From contig CP129491.1 of the NCBI GenBank assembly GCA_030584105.1, positions 1,054,001 to 1,118,000 of the forward strand: a stretch of DNA of 64,000 bases. Reading direction: 5' to 3'. Below are positions 42,065 through 51,117 of the stretch, piece by piece. The notes under the pieces are model-generated. The model ran no database searches and was not told the DNA's origin. It saw only the letters and a program-made list of their open reading frames with translations. Numbering within the stretch: position 1 is the stretch's first letter; every line of letters starts with the position of its first letter. The translations under genes were made by a program, and so were the position numbers. This stretch comes from UTCHB3 sp002050155. GTDB taxonomy: Bacteria; Bacteroidota; Ignavibacteria; Ignavibacteriales; Ignavibacteriaceae.

Positions 42065-43225
42065 TTACAGACCCCGCGGAAGTCCTACTATTTTATCAGG
42101 TACGCCACCCCACCCTACTAAAATTGTGAAACGAAGCGTATCACTGAGTGGGTGGTTCTCGCCGTCTTTAAATACTGAAGTTGAAATGTATGAGAAATCA
42201 AAACCGTAGATATCATATCTGATTCCCGCGCCAAGCGTAATAAATTTTCTGTTTCCGTAGTTAGGGTCTTCATAGAAAAAACCACCACGCAGCGCAAAAA
42301 GGAAATCACCGGGTTTACCATACCAGTATTCCAAACCCATGGAAGTAACGATGTCTGCCAACTCATCGCTAAAGCTTTTATCCGTCCAGGCAGTAAAAAT
42401 AGCTTCGTAAAAATCGTCGCTTGTGCCGTCAGGGTACCTTCTGACCAATAATTTAGTGAAATCAAGAGTGTAGGTTAAACTGTTATATTCGTCAGCCAGA
42501 AACCTGTAAGCCAGTCCCAACCTCAACTGAGTAGGTATAGGGTCAGCCTGTGCTCTGTCGATGTACGAAATTTTGGGACCTAAGTTGCTGAGATTCAACC
42601 CTACGGAAAATTTGTTCCCCATATCATAGTCTGTAAAAGGAATAACCAATGAAGAAGGTCTCCACATAAAGCCAAGGTCAAAACTTACGGAAGTGGCGGT
42701 ACCTGTTCCTTGTTCCTGCCCGGTTGGCATGTCAGAAAGACGGCTATGTATTAACCTGAGGTTAACACCCAAACCCCAATCGGTTGAAAGCTTTGTAGCA
42801 TACCCGACAGTTGCCGCCATATCAAACGACCTGAAAGTTCCGAGCGGATCGGGCGAGTCGGGGCCAGTTCTTACGAACTCGCCATAGTTCATGTAAGTTA
42901 CACTGGCGGTTACACTTCCGTCTAACTCGTCGATGTAGTTTCTGTAGGTTGCATAGTCGTAAAAAAGATCGAGTTTGAACTTTGGCAACCAGTTCGAGTG
43001 CGTGAAGCTGAACTCCTGACCCGAAAGGAACGCAATACCTGCCGGGTTCCAGAATACTGCCGATGAATTGTCGGAAAGACCAACACCGGACTCGCCCATT
43101 CCACCGCCTCTTGAATCGGGTGCGATCAGCAGGAAAGGAACTGCAGCTTCACCTTGAGCTTGTATGGTCTTTGATAAGCCAAACAATAAAACAAATCCAA
43201 GGAATGCAAATTTGACCTTGTACAT
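42065..43225 (-). CDS. porV: Type IX secretion outer-membrane protein PorV
   Basis: A 386-residue FadL-like barrel that shuttles T9SS cargo from the translocon to the attachment complex. The signal peptide ends around TIQAQG. VPFLLIAPDSRGGGMGESGVGLSDNSSAVFWNPAG is the diagnostic PorV opening, where cargo CTDs bind. The barrel continues to the end. A strong Shine-Dalgarno (GGAGG, 9 bp before ATG) is present, unusual for this group where SD sites are generally weak. It sits downstream of porU with a 271-bp gap, and a T9SS cargo gene follows. Confidence 0.93.
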   Translation of the reverse strand: MYKVKFAFLGFVLLFGLSKTIQAQGEAAVPFLLIAPDSRGGGMGESGVGLSDNSSAVFWNPAGIAFLSGQEFSFTHSNWLPKFKLDLFYDYATYRNYIDELDGSVTASVTYMNYGEFVRTGPDSPDPLGTFRSFDMAATVGYATKLSTDWGLGVNLRLIHSRLSDMPTGQEQGTGTATSVSFDLGFMWRPSSLVIPFTDYDMGNKFSVGLNLSNLGPKISYIDRAQADPIPTQLRLGLAYRFLADEYNSLTYTLDFTKLLVRRYPDGTSDDFYEAIFTAWTDKSFSDELADIVTSMGLEYWYGKPGDFLFALRGGFFYEDPNYGNRKFITLGAGIRYDIYGFDFSYISTSVFKDGENHPLSDTLRFTILVGWGGVPDKIVGLPRGL

Positions 43226-43351
43226 TAATTATCCTCCATGAAATAAAATAAATAAACTCTCTTGAAAAATTTTTTAATTATCAATCTCTTCCTATGTGAA
43301 TTTCTTCGTAAATACCACTATAAATTTTTGTGTATATTCCTAAACAAATCC

Positions 43352-43420
43352 CTTTGCAAATTTCTAAACAAACACTTCCAAAAATCCCTCTATTAATCAC
43401 TTTGCAAATTTCTAAACAAA
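43352..43420. repeat. Short direct repeat in the porU-porV gap, 48-bp spacing
   Basis: CTTTGCAAATTTCTAAACAAA occurs at 43352-43372 and 43400-43420. Further partial versions (CTAAACAAATCC, TCCCTCTNCTAAT) fill much of 43335-43475, so the whole 271-bp gap is a pyrimidine-rich degenerate repeat. No gene or clear promoter is seen in it. Confidence 0.75.
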
Positions 43421-43496
43421 TCCCTCTGCAACTCTCTCTATTGTTCTCTCTGCTAATCCCACAACAAATTCCCGAATAAATTTCTCACTGTTTTCT

Positions 43497-46400
43497 TTAA
43501 CGAATAATGGTAAGTTTTCCATAAACCGTTTTTGTTTCACCGCCGGCAGAAGGTTTTACGATCAACTTATAGAGATAAGTACCATTTGCGACAAGGTCGC
43601 CGTCAGAATCCCTTCCATCCCATTCCAATCGGACAAACCTCTCGCTTACCCAATTGCTTTCAATTTCATTAATTTTTCTCCCGGCTACGGTGTAAATCAA
43701 AATCCTCACATCGATTGGCTCCTGCACATTATGCTGGAAAGTAAAAAATGTGTTTGCAGAAAAAGGGTTGGGGTAATTCATTACATATTCAACTGCAATA
43801 CCCCGTTCGGAAACCACTTTGAACTCCGACTCTACGGTGGAAGAATTGTTGAATACATCCCAGCCTTTTACTTTAATATTATATAATCCCGGTGCTAAAT
43901 TGTTGAATTTATAATCAGCTTTACCACTTTTTCCTCCGGAATTTAAATCGCCTGTAAAATGGTTCGTTAAATCAATCGGGTTAAGATCGTTACCATTTAA
44001 AATTGCTTCAAGTTTATGCCCTACCCCTATTCCTGTAGTGTTCAACCCGGTTTCATCTTTAAGTGATACAATCAAAGTGGCATCGGGATTCACTAAATAA
44101 GTGTTGCTGTACTCCGCATTATCAAATGTTATTTCAATAACGGGTCCCTTACCGTCATTAACAACAGTTTGATCAACTCCACCGATCGAGATATTATTCG
44201 TGAAACTTACACCATCTTCTTTACTATCGAAGAAATAGAAAATTATCTTTCCTTTTTGATTATCGTATGAAATATCTTTAGGAACAACAAAATCAGCGCT
44301 GAATTTCCCGTTGATAACAGAGACTCTGCCTCTGAAAATTAACCCACCGGGCACCTTCATCGATGCTGTTGTGCTTATTTCCGGCAAAGGAAGTGTTGTT
44401 TCTGCGTCAAACACCGTAAGCAACCCTTCGCCGTTGAAATCAGTCCAATCTGTGCCATCTGCCCGTTTAACTGAACCCGCTATCCTCAATGAATTAAGGG
44501 CTTTAATCGGAATTACTGAAACCGCCGGGTTAATACCATTTATCGAGTCAATTGTTCCGGTGTACTGTGGAAGTGCCGGCCTTAAAGCCGGATCTGCAAA
44601 CAGCTGAAACTTCTGGTCGTTATCCGTTTGGAAATTAACTTTAGTAAGAAAATAAGCCGTACCTATTCTTTTCGGTAAATTATCGTGATCCCTCCCCCAT
44701 TTCAACATCTGGTGATAAAGCGAATCGTTCAAAATTGTGTTTTGTTCAGAAAACACAGGACGCACAGCAGTGTAAACCCCTATAGCACCTGCATTTGGAA
44801 GAAATAACAGATCTTCCGTTGCACTTTGGTCTTCCGTTCTGTCGTAATAACCAAAGTCACAGGTAGCGGCAGTTAAAAAGAAATATCTGCTGTTTTTTAA
44901 CTGCGGAATTGTTGTACCTCGAACAAATACCTGTTCGTGTGCCCAAAGGTCGGGGCTGCCGTGCCCGATATAATTCAAAAGCACGGTACCATCGTTAATG
45001 GCGTCAATAATAGCGGTATTAACTTCCGGTTTGCGTCTCCCAAGGCTCGTTTGCACGGTCGGGTAATTTATCAGATAAATCTTTTTTTGTACATATTGCG
45101 GCGGAATGCGGGTTTGCGATAACCGTTCCGATTGCTGGGTGTTCCCGGCAAGATCAATCCCCTGGGAAGTCAGGTGGTCATCTGCCACTAAAGTAATAAG
45201 GTTTTTCCACGGGCTTCTGTCGGTGCTGTTTTCGTACGCAATTACTTTATCCAAATAGTCCCCCGCCTGCTTATTGCTTTGTGCTGCAATTCTGCCAAGC
45301 CCCAAATCTATTCTTTTGTCATTTCCTACAATCCAAACATAATAGTCATCCGTTGAGAAAGAATATATATCATTCAAAAATTCTTTGGACTGAAATGTCG
45401 GTACAAAATTCTTGTTCTTTCCCTCTATGTTTTTATAGTCATAGTCGCCATCACCCCAAATCAACACATATTTAGGGGCAATCTGCCAATTACTGAAAGC
45501 ATATTTAATAAAATCACGAATTGCTGTAGGATCGAGTGTTCCACAGTTAAATTCGTTCATAATATCACCGACGGTAACAATCTTCACAGAAATGGCGTCA
45601 GATTCTTTCGATTCCCTGTATTGTTTATATCTTTTAGCGGTTTCCATCAATTCCGGTGCGGTTATCAGAATTAAATCTGCACCGGTAAGGTCCCCTCTCA
45701 CATTTTGATTGGGCATCTCAGTCGGGTTTTCCGGCGTCATATACTGATCACCACAAAAAGCATAATAGCGGCTTATTCTGCCGGGACCCTCCCAAGCGCG
45801 GAATCTTAACTCACTCCCACTTTGCAGTGCCGGGTCTGTTATTTCACGAACATCCGAGTGGTTAGTAATATCATACACCTTAATGTTTGTGTTCGAAAAA
45901 TTGCTCAGATGGTATTCATACAACGAATCAATCGCTGTTGTTCCCTGAATTTTGGGTGAATAAAATAGTATCTTATCGTTAAATGCCTTTAAGTACCGGG
46001 TCCAGGAAATTTCATAAAAATCCAGATAACCGTAAGAAGTGTTGCTGTTGGTTGCAAAAGTAAACCGCAGGACGCTCCTTTCGTCGGGATAATTACCGTT
46101 GAAAACTCTTCCGGTTACGCTGTCTAACCTGCCGATTGTGTAAACATCACTGCCAATTCCACTTATAGTTGACTGCCTGACCAACTTACCATTCTCTTCG
46201 ACAGTTAACGGGATGGATTCAATCGATCTGTTTACAAACCAATACGAATAGTAAGTTGGTGTGCCCGGAACAATTCCTTCAACTTTCTTCTGATACACCC
46301 TCGATTTAGTATTTTGCGAAAATTCATCTCCTACAAAATACCTGCCGGTCTCCCCTAAGTTAATTTTATCGTCATCAACAAAGTCGTAGGCGTGCGTTGT

Positions 46401-47486
46401 TTCCAGAATGTTGTTTGTTCCCTCCTGAACCGACGGTTTCGTTCCGATACGCTTACCCGGGGCACCATCTGAAGTAATCCAGTAGTAATTATGCTCCGAA
46501 TAAGGGTGTTGGTTTCTTTTCATTCGCTTTGCAGTATTATCGTAATACCAAAAACTGACGCCTCTTCCGTAGAAGATTATCTCGTCATTAGCATCGAACC
46601 TGCCGTCTTCTTCACCTTTTACAATTATTGCTAATTCCTGAAGGTCATCAGGTCTCGGGTCATTTATGTTTTCCGAAAGAACATATCCACCGTTGTTGTA
46701 AATCTTTATAGTTTTGGGGTTTACCGTTGCAGGGTTAATTCCGTAGTTGCTTAATTGATCGTATTTTATCCGATAAAATCCTTCTTCCGGCGCTTCAAAC
46801 CGAAACCACTTCCCCGATGAGAGCACTGTACTACCAATATCCGATCCTTTATGAAGACCTGCGGGTTTTCTCTCAATCCAATATTTTGCCATGTCATAAT
46901 TCAGAACAAAATTTTGTAAAAGTTCATCTTCAATGGGAGTGCGGTTACTTTTATTTGCGAAAGAAAATTTCACCACCATTTTGGTCAGCAGTTTAATTTT
47001 TCCCCCATCGGGAACAACAGTGTTGAGAAAAACATCCTGAACCACAAGCCCGCGTACATTGCCGTTTTCGCCTAAAAATATCGGTTCTGTTTCAATTTTT
47101 TTGAAGTTTTTCTTGTTGTAAAAATACTCAACATCCCCTTTTTCACCCGGTTTTACCTCGGGGACAGGCACCAACTCACCGGAAATTGAAGTGTAGCTTT
47201 CAGAAAGAACTTCAACGGTTAATCCATTCTCAAAGGGGATACCCAAAGTTATTTTCTTCGACCTCGCATCAGGCGATCCAACTTCGGCAGATGGATTACG
47301 CACAGAGCCGGAGAATTGCACTGCCCGGTAATTCCGACCGTCAATTAAATGAACTGAAGTGTCGGTATAAACGGGGGTAAACTCAACGGTTAATGCATTC
47401 GCATCAGAACGGAGTATTTTAATATCGCTTTGTGGGAATGACTGGAAAGCCAGAGCCAACAAAAGAAACGAGATTTTTTTTAGCAT
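43497..47486 (-). CDS. porU: Type IX secretion sortase PorU
   Basis: A 1329-residue gingipain-type (peptidase C25) protein that cleaves the CTD signal from T9SS cargo and joins it to A-LPS at the cell surface. The signal peptide is ~1-18. The C25 catalytic domain spans ~620-1000, with the His of NYIGHGS (His842) and the Cys of AATCDFGYYD (Cys876) forming the dyad. Flanking landmarks are VLIWGDGDYDY and DDYYVWIVG. A T9SS-type C-terminal domain (~1240-1329) has YPNPFSANTFFTF. It is about 150 residues longer than P. gingivalis PorU. porV follows on the same strand. Confidence 0.93.
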   Translation of the reverse strand: MLKKISFLLLALAFQSFPQSDIKILRSDANALTVEFTPVYTDTSVHLIDGRNYRAVQFSGSVRNPSAEVGSPDARSKKITLGIPFENGLTVEVLSESYTSISGELVPVPEVKPGEKGDVEYFYNKKNFKKIETEPIFLGENGNVRGLVVQDVFLNTVVPDGGKIKLLTKMVVKFSFANKSNRTPIEDELLQNFVLNYDMAKYWIERKPAGLHKGSDIGSTVLSSGKWFRFEAPEEGFYRIKYDQLSNYGINPATVNPKTIKIYNNGGYVLSENINDPRPDDLQELAIIVKGEEDGRFDANDEIIFYGRGVSFWYYDNTAKRMKRNQHPYSEHNYYWITSDGAPGKRIGTKPSVQEGTNNILETTHAYDFVDDDKINLGETGRYFVGDEFSQNTKSRVYQKKVEGIVPGTPTYYSYWFVNRSIESIPLTVEENGKLVRQSTISGIGSDVYTIGRLDSVTGRVFNGNYPDERSVLRFTFATNSNTSYGYLDFYEISWTRYLKAFNDKILFYSPKIQGTTAIDSLYEYHLSNFSNTNIKVYDITNHSDVREITDPALQSGSELRFRAWEGPGRISRYYAFCGDQYMTPENPTEMPNQNVRGDLTGADLILITAPELMETAKRYKQYRESKESDAISVKIVTVGDIMNEFNCGTLDPTAIRDFIKYAFSNWQIAPKYVLIWGDGDYDYKNIEGKNKNFVPTFQSKEFLNDIYSFSTDDYYVWIVGNDKRIDLGLGRIAAQSNKQAGDYLDKVIAYENSTDRSPWKNLITLVADDHLTSQGIDLAGNTQQSERLSQTRIPPQYVQKKIYLINYPTVQTSLGRRKPEVNTAIIDAINDGTVLLNYIGHGSPDLWAHEQVFVRGTTIPQLKNSRYFFLTAATCDFGYYDRTEDQSATEDLLFLPNAGAIGVYTAVRPVFSEQNTILNDSLYHQMLKWGRDHDNLPKRIGTAYFLTKVNFQTDNDQKFQLFADPALRPALPQYTGTIDSINGINPAVSVIPIKALNSLRIAGSVKRADGTDWTDFNGEGLLTVFDAETTLPLPEISTTASMKVPGGLIFRGRVSVINGKFSADFVVPKDISYDNQKGKIIFYFFDSKEDGVSFTNNISIGGVDQTVVNDGKGPVIEITFDNAEYSNTYLVNPDATLIVSLKDETGLNTTGIGVGHKLEAILNGNDLNPIDLTNHFTGDLNSGGKSGKADYKFNNLAPGLYNIKVKGWDVFNNSSTVESEFKVVSERGIAVEYVMNYPNPFSANTFFTFQHNVQEPIDVRILIYTVAGRKINEIESNWVSERFVRLEWDGRDSDGDLVANGTYLYKLIVKPSAGGETKTVYGKLTIIR

Positions 47487-47877
47487 TATTGCCGGTTTAA
47501 GTGGTTTACTTACAAATTTTGTTAAACTTCGTAGAAAAATCTCGTATATTGGCTCCGATATTTTTGCCCGGGGTTAAAGGTTTTAAAAAAACAAAAGAAT
47601 AAATTTCTTTATCGTCAAAAGATAATCAATTATTCCTTAATATCATAATCATTTTTTGTTCCGTTTTGTGGTTTTTACACTCATTTTAGGTACTTTGTGC
47701 GATTTTGCACAATTATTTGCGGTATAATCTTTCGATTTAGGTGCTTTAATTGTGAATTTAGAAAGCTTTGCTCTTTAATCTGCGTTTTGACTGACTGAAA
47801 CTTTCGGTTGTAATTGGGTTTGTGAAAACAGGTTTAGCAGTTGCAATTTTCCGAAAGAATTGCAATTTTTCGAAAGT
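47487..47877. other. Intergenic region between porU and nth
   Basis: No gene is supported in these 391 bp. They hold the upstream region of porU at the left end, with T-rich stretches. Near the right end there is an 18-bp tandem pair, ATTGCAATTTTCCGAAAG then AATTGCAATTTTTCGAAAG (about 47838-47875), just after the nth stop. No convincing promoter or RNA gene was identified. Confidence 0.6.
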
Positions 47878-48513
47878 TTAATTAAAAATCCGACGCCCCG
47901 GGCAGAGATCCGCCAAAACACAACGGAAACATTCCGGGTTTCTTGCAAAACATACAGTTCGCCCGTGAATTGCAATCAAATGAGAATATATCACCCAGTC
48001 TTCACGATCAAGCAAATTTTTAAGTTGAGCTTCTATCTTATCAGGGTCTTGTGAATCCACTAACCCGAGCAGGTTCGAAATGCGTTTTACATGAGTATCC
48101 ACTGCAATTGCAGGCTGCCCGAACGCATTCCCCACCACTACAGAGGCAGTTTTTCGCCCCACACCCGGCAATTCCTTTAAAATGTCAAAATCTGACGGCA
48201 CTTCCGAATTATATTTTTCCGCCAAAATTTTGCAGCAATTTTTTATGCTTTTTGCCTTTTGACGGTAAAAACCGGTGGAAAAAATCGCTTTCTCTATCTC
48301 TTCCAATGGTGCTTCCGCAAAATCAACAGGGGTGGGAAATTTGGCAAACAGCCCCGGTGTAACCATGTTTACCCTCGCATCGGTACATTGAGCAGATAAA
48401 ATTGTCGCTATCAACAATTCAAATGGTGATGAAAAGTTCAATGCACACTTCGCATCCGGGTAAATTTCTTTTAATCTCTTTACAACTTCTTTGGCTTTTT
48501 CTTTATTATCCAT
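47878..48513 (-). CDS. nth: Endonuclease III
   Basis: DNA glycosylase/AP lyase of 211 residues that removes oxidised pyrimidines in base-excision repair. The helix-hairpin-helix ELPGVGRKTASVV carries catalytic Lys121, and Asp139 is in AIAVDTHV. The 4Fe-4S loop C-x6-C-x2-C-x5-C is complete at 188, 195, 198 and 204. Separated from the IS element by a 213-bp gap with no other gene. Confidence 0.96.
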   Translation of the reverse strand: MDNKEKAKEVVKRLKEIYPDAKCALNFSSPFELLIATILSAQCTDARVNMVTPGLFAKFPTPVDFAEAPLEEIEKAIFSTGFYRQKAKSIKNCCKILAEKYNSEVPSDFDILKELPGVGRKTASVVVGNAFGQPAIAVDTHVKRISNLLGLVDSQDPDKIEAQLKNLLDREDWVIYSHLIAIHGRTVCFARNPECFRCVLADLCPGRRIFN

Positions 48514-48799
48514 CAGTTTTTTTTAATCTTTTAAAACTTTTGTCTTTGTCTTTTTGGGTTTTATGGATTTTTGCTCTCATCACTTGGAGTTTTTTCATCT
48601 TTATCTTTTAAAATTTTCTCTTCCAACTTCAGGCATTGTGTTACTTCCTGTTTGATTTTTGTGTCCTGCATTTTGTGTTTTTTCTAATTCAGTCGTGAGA
48701 ATTTGCTGAATAATCCACAAAGCTATTGTAATGCTTCAAGTGGAAATGGAATTTCGTAAATTTATTTAATGTAAAATAATAAAAAAGGAGATTCCTTTC

Positions 48800-49114
48800 A
48801 TGCAAACGAAAAAGAGATTCACCCCCGAGCAAAAAGTCATCATTCTCAGAGAACTTCTTGAGAATAAACTATCCATCAGCCAAGTCGCTGAGAAGTACGG
48901 TATTCATGTCAACGATATATACGCATGGAAAAAGAAACTCTTCGAAAATGCAACATCGATTTTTGCTAAGAGCGCAGGCAAGTCTGCTGAAGCACGGCTG
49001 AGTTCAGGCAAAGTAGAGCAACTCGAAGAGAAGCTCCGCAAAAGGGATGAAGCTATATCATTCCTCCTTAGAGAGAACATAGAAATAAAAAAAAGTATCG
49101 GTGGGGATCTCTGA
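48800..49114 (+). CDS. IS3-family transposase OrfA (HTH protein)
   Basis: A 104-residue protein with an HTH for terminal-repeat binding (FTPEQKVIILRELLENKLSI-SQVAEKYGIHVNDIYAWKKKLF) and a C-terminal Leu/Glu coiled coil (~68-98) for multimerisation. An A8G slippery run lies at 49087-49095, eight codons before its stop. Translation slipping by -1 there joins OrfA to OrfB. An SD (AAGGAG) precedes the ATG. Confidence 0.93.
   Translation: MQTKKRFTPEQKVIILRELLENKLSISQVAEKYGIHVNDIYAWKKKLFENATSIFAKSAGKSAEARLSSGKVEQLEEKLRKRDEAISFLLRENIEIKKSIGGDL
49087..49095 (+). promoter_or_regulatory. Probable -1 ribosomal frameshift site (A8G)
   Basis: Eight A then G occur in the OrfA frame (ATA AAA AAA AGT). The -1 frame is open from here through the codons KYRWGSLNGLWVEPDIRDSI and on to the OrfB ATG at 49168, with no stop. 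This matches the way IS3-family elements make the OrfAB transposase. Confidence 0.75.
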
Positions 49115-49167
49115 ATGGGCTTTGGGTTGAACCTGATATTCGAGACTCAATTATTCGGTTTATTCAG

Positions 49168-50070
49168 ATGATAAGTCCCATAACAGACTACACCATTAAA
49201 TCGCTACTGACTCTAATAGGTATTAGTACCGCGAAGTTTTATGATTGGAGGAAACGATCAGGTACCGGTAACAGGCATAACGGTAAAATACCAAAGGGAG
49301 GTTATCTCCTAAATTGGGAGAGAAAGGCCATCATTGACTATGCCCGTGAACACCCGGGAGAAGGGTACCGAAGACTGACTTATTTGATGCTCGATGCTGA
49401 TGTTGTTGCCGTAAGTCCTTCTACTACATACCGTGTTCTAAAATCTGCAGGACTGCTTAACCGATGGAATACGGTTAAAAGTTCGAAGAAAGGAACGGGG
49501 TTTGTTCAGCCAACAGGCATTCACCAACATTGGCACACTGATATTAAATATGTTAACTTCAAAGGTTCTTTCTTGTTTTTGATCTCCGTGATCGACGGAT
49601 ACAGTCGCTATATTGTCCATCACGAACTCAGGACAAATATGCAGGAGATTGATGTTCAGATCACTCTTCAGAGAGCCCTTGAGAAATGTGAGGGTTACCG
49701 TCCTAGGATCATTTCCGACAACGGCTCTCAATTTGTCTCTAAGGACTTTGCAGCATTCCTAAGGTTTGCCGGACTCGAGCACATCAGAACCTCTGTCAGT
49801 TATCCGCAAGCTAACGGCAAAATTGAACGGTATCACCGAACCATCAGGAGAGAGTGTATTGCAAGAATTTCGATGATTGATCTTGATGATGCAAGAGAGC
49901 AGGTGGGAAAGTTTATTGACTATTATAATACCGAACGACTACACTCTTCCTTGTTCTTTTTGACTCCGGAAGACTTTTTATTTAACCGTGTAGATGCTAA
50001 ATTAAAGGAGAGAAACAAAAAACTTTTGAACGCTAAATTACTAAGGATGAAGGTGCAGGATTATGCCTGA
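49168..50070 (+). CDS. IS3-family transposase OrfB (DDE catalytic subunit)
   Basis: A 300-residue protein with an IstB/HTH_21-type N-terminal region and a retroviral-integrase-like core. The DDE triad is Asp125 (HTDIKYV), Asp184 (SDNGSQF) and Glu220 (NGKIERYH), with 35 residues between the last two, the IS3-family DD(35)E spacing. It has no degeneration, so the element is probably functional. The active form is expected to be the OrfAB frameshift fusion. Same sequence as the partial copy at 2-370. Confidence 0.95.
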   Translation: MISPITDYTIKSLLTLIGISTAKFYDWRKRSGTGNRHNGKIPKGGYLLNWERKAIIDYAREHPGEGYRRLTYLMLDADVVAVSPSTTYRVLKSAGLLNRWNTVKSSKKGTGFVQPTGIHQHWHTDIKYVNFKGSFLFLISVIDGYSRYIVHHELRTNMQEIDVQITLQRALEKCEGYRPRIISDNGSQFVSKDFAAFLRFAGLEHIRTSVSYPQANGKIERYHRTIRRECIARISMIDLDDAREQVGKFIDYYNTERLHSSLFFLTPEDFLFNRVDAKLKERNKKLLNAKLLRMKVQDYA

Positions 50071-50188
50071 CTTTCTACATTATTTTCAACTGTTAAAATT
50101 CTGTTTTCCGCTGAACCAGTACACTATAACAAAATTTAACAATATTTATATATTTTCGTGTTTAAAAATAGGAATTATCGGGTAACGG

Positions 50189-51040
50189 ATGATCGACTAC
50201 TTCTTAACCGCTTCAAAAAACACTTTGCTTCAGGTTATTTTACTTTTTGGAGTAACCGGTTTAATAACCGCTTTGCTTTTCCTCTTTCAATATATGATTG
50301 GCGTCGTGTTGTCAAAAACATTCGGCTGGGGAAGTGTTTATCTCACCGGCTGGATTGGTGTTCCCGTGCACGAATTGTCACATGCTTTATTATGTGTGAT
50401 TTTCCGGCACAAAATTGTAGAAATTTCGCTTTTCAAACCTGATCCTTATTCGGGGGTGCTCGGTTATGTGTCTCATAATTTCAACCCTAAAAGTTACTTT
50501 CAAAATGTAGGAAACTTTTTTATCGGGGTCGCACCTTTATTTGTAGGAAGTATTCTTTTGTATATTGTTTACAACACTTTTTTTGCCGCTTATTCCGCTG
50601 CCCCCGTTCACATGGAGTTTGATCTTTCACACCCAATCGATTCAATCACAAATATGATATCAAAAATTATGAATCAGGTTGATCAAAATGCACAAATGTT
50701 GAAATCCGCTTTCACCAACCCGGGAATCTGGACGATCATACTTATTTATGTAATGGCATCTATTTCCACACACATTGCTCCAAGTACTACTGATTTAAGA
50801 AATGGTCTTCCCGGTTTTGCATTAATTGTTGCAGCTTTATTCATTTACAACCTAATCGTAGGATTGATTGGCTATCCTACCCCCGACCTTCACGGTCTCC
50901 TCACAAATTATTTAGCTAAGTTGCAGGGTATCCTCACATTTGGCTTAACCTTAACACTTTATACCTTTGCACTTGTTTATGCTCCCTTAGCCATCTTTCA
51001 TTTAATCGCCTATAGAAAATTCCTAAACCCTTTATATTGA
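50189..51040 (+). CDS. Membrane zinc-peptidase-like protein (HELSH)
   Basis: A 283-residue polytopic membrane protein with a first helix at ~12-38, a HELSH motif (His61, Glu62, His65) in the second helix, and further helices near 105-130, 178-200, 215-235 and 250-272. The HExxH in a membrane segment resembles site-2/M50-type peptidases. The NxxPxxxLDGG block is absent, but STHIAPSTTDLRNG (~204-216) may supply a later ligand. No substrate is known. The gene begins 65 bp from the IS right end, so its promoter may have been changed by the insertion. The near-match TATATTTT lies in that short gap. Confidence 0.65.
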   Translation: MIDYFLTASKNTLLQVILLFGVTGLITALLFLFQYMIGVVLSKTFGWGSVYLTGWIGVPVHELSHALLCVIFRHKIVEISLFKPDPYSGVLGYVSHNFNPKSYFQNVGNFFIGVAPLFVGSILLYIVYNTFFAAYSAAPVHMEFDLSHPIDSITNMISKIMNQVDQNAQMLKSAFTNPGIWTIILIYVMASISTHIAPSTTDLRNGLPGFALIVAALFIYNLIVGLIGYPTPDLHGLLTNYLAKLQGILTFGLTLTLYTFALVYAPLAIFHLIAYRKFLNPLY

Positions 51041-51117
51041 AAGTGTTATGTCATTGTTTTATAAAATTTTTCTATTTACCAATTTGGTTCCTCCTCTTCC
51101 TCATAACCGTCTGTTTC

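Larger units (their letters stand above)
48727..50123 (+). mobile_element. Complete IS3-family insertion sequence, 1397 bp
   Basis: Left end TGTAATGCTTCAAGTGGAAATGG and right end (reverse complement) TGTACTGGTTCAGCGGAAAACAG begin with TGTA-TG-TTCA and align over about 30 bp, giving imperfect terminal inverted repeats with IS3-type TG tips. A 4-bp duplication CTAT flanks the element (48723-48726 and 50124-50127). Two overlapping-frame ORFs (OrfA, OrfB) lie inside. The last 423 bp equal positions 1-423 of the window. Confidence 0.95.

Noticed and set aside
1..50123. Composite transposon carried by the two IS3 copies
   Set aside because: The 49 kb between the copies is mostly essential core genes (bamA, uppS, argS, der, rel), so the copies are independent insertions.
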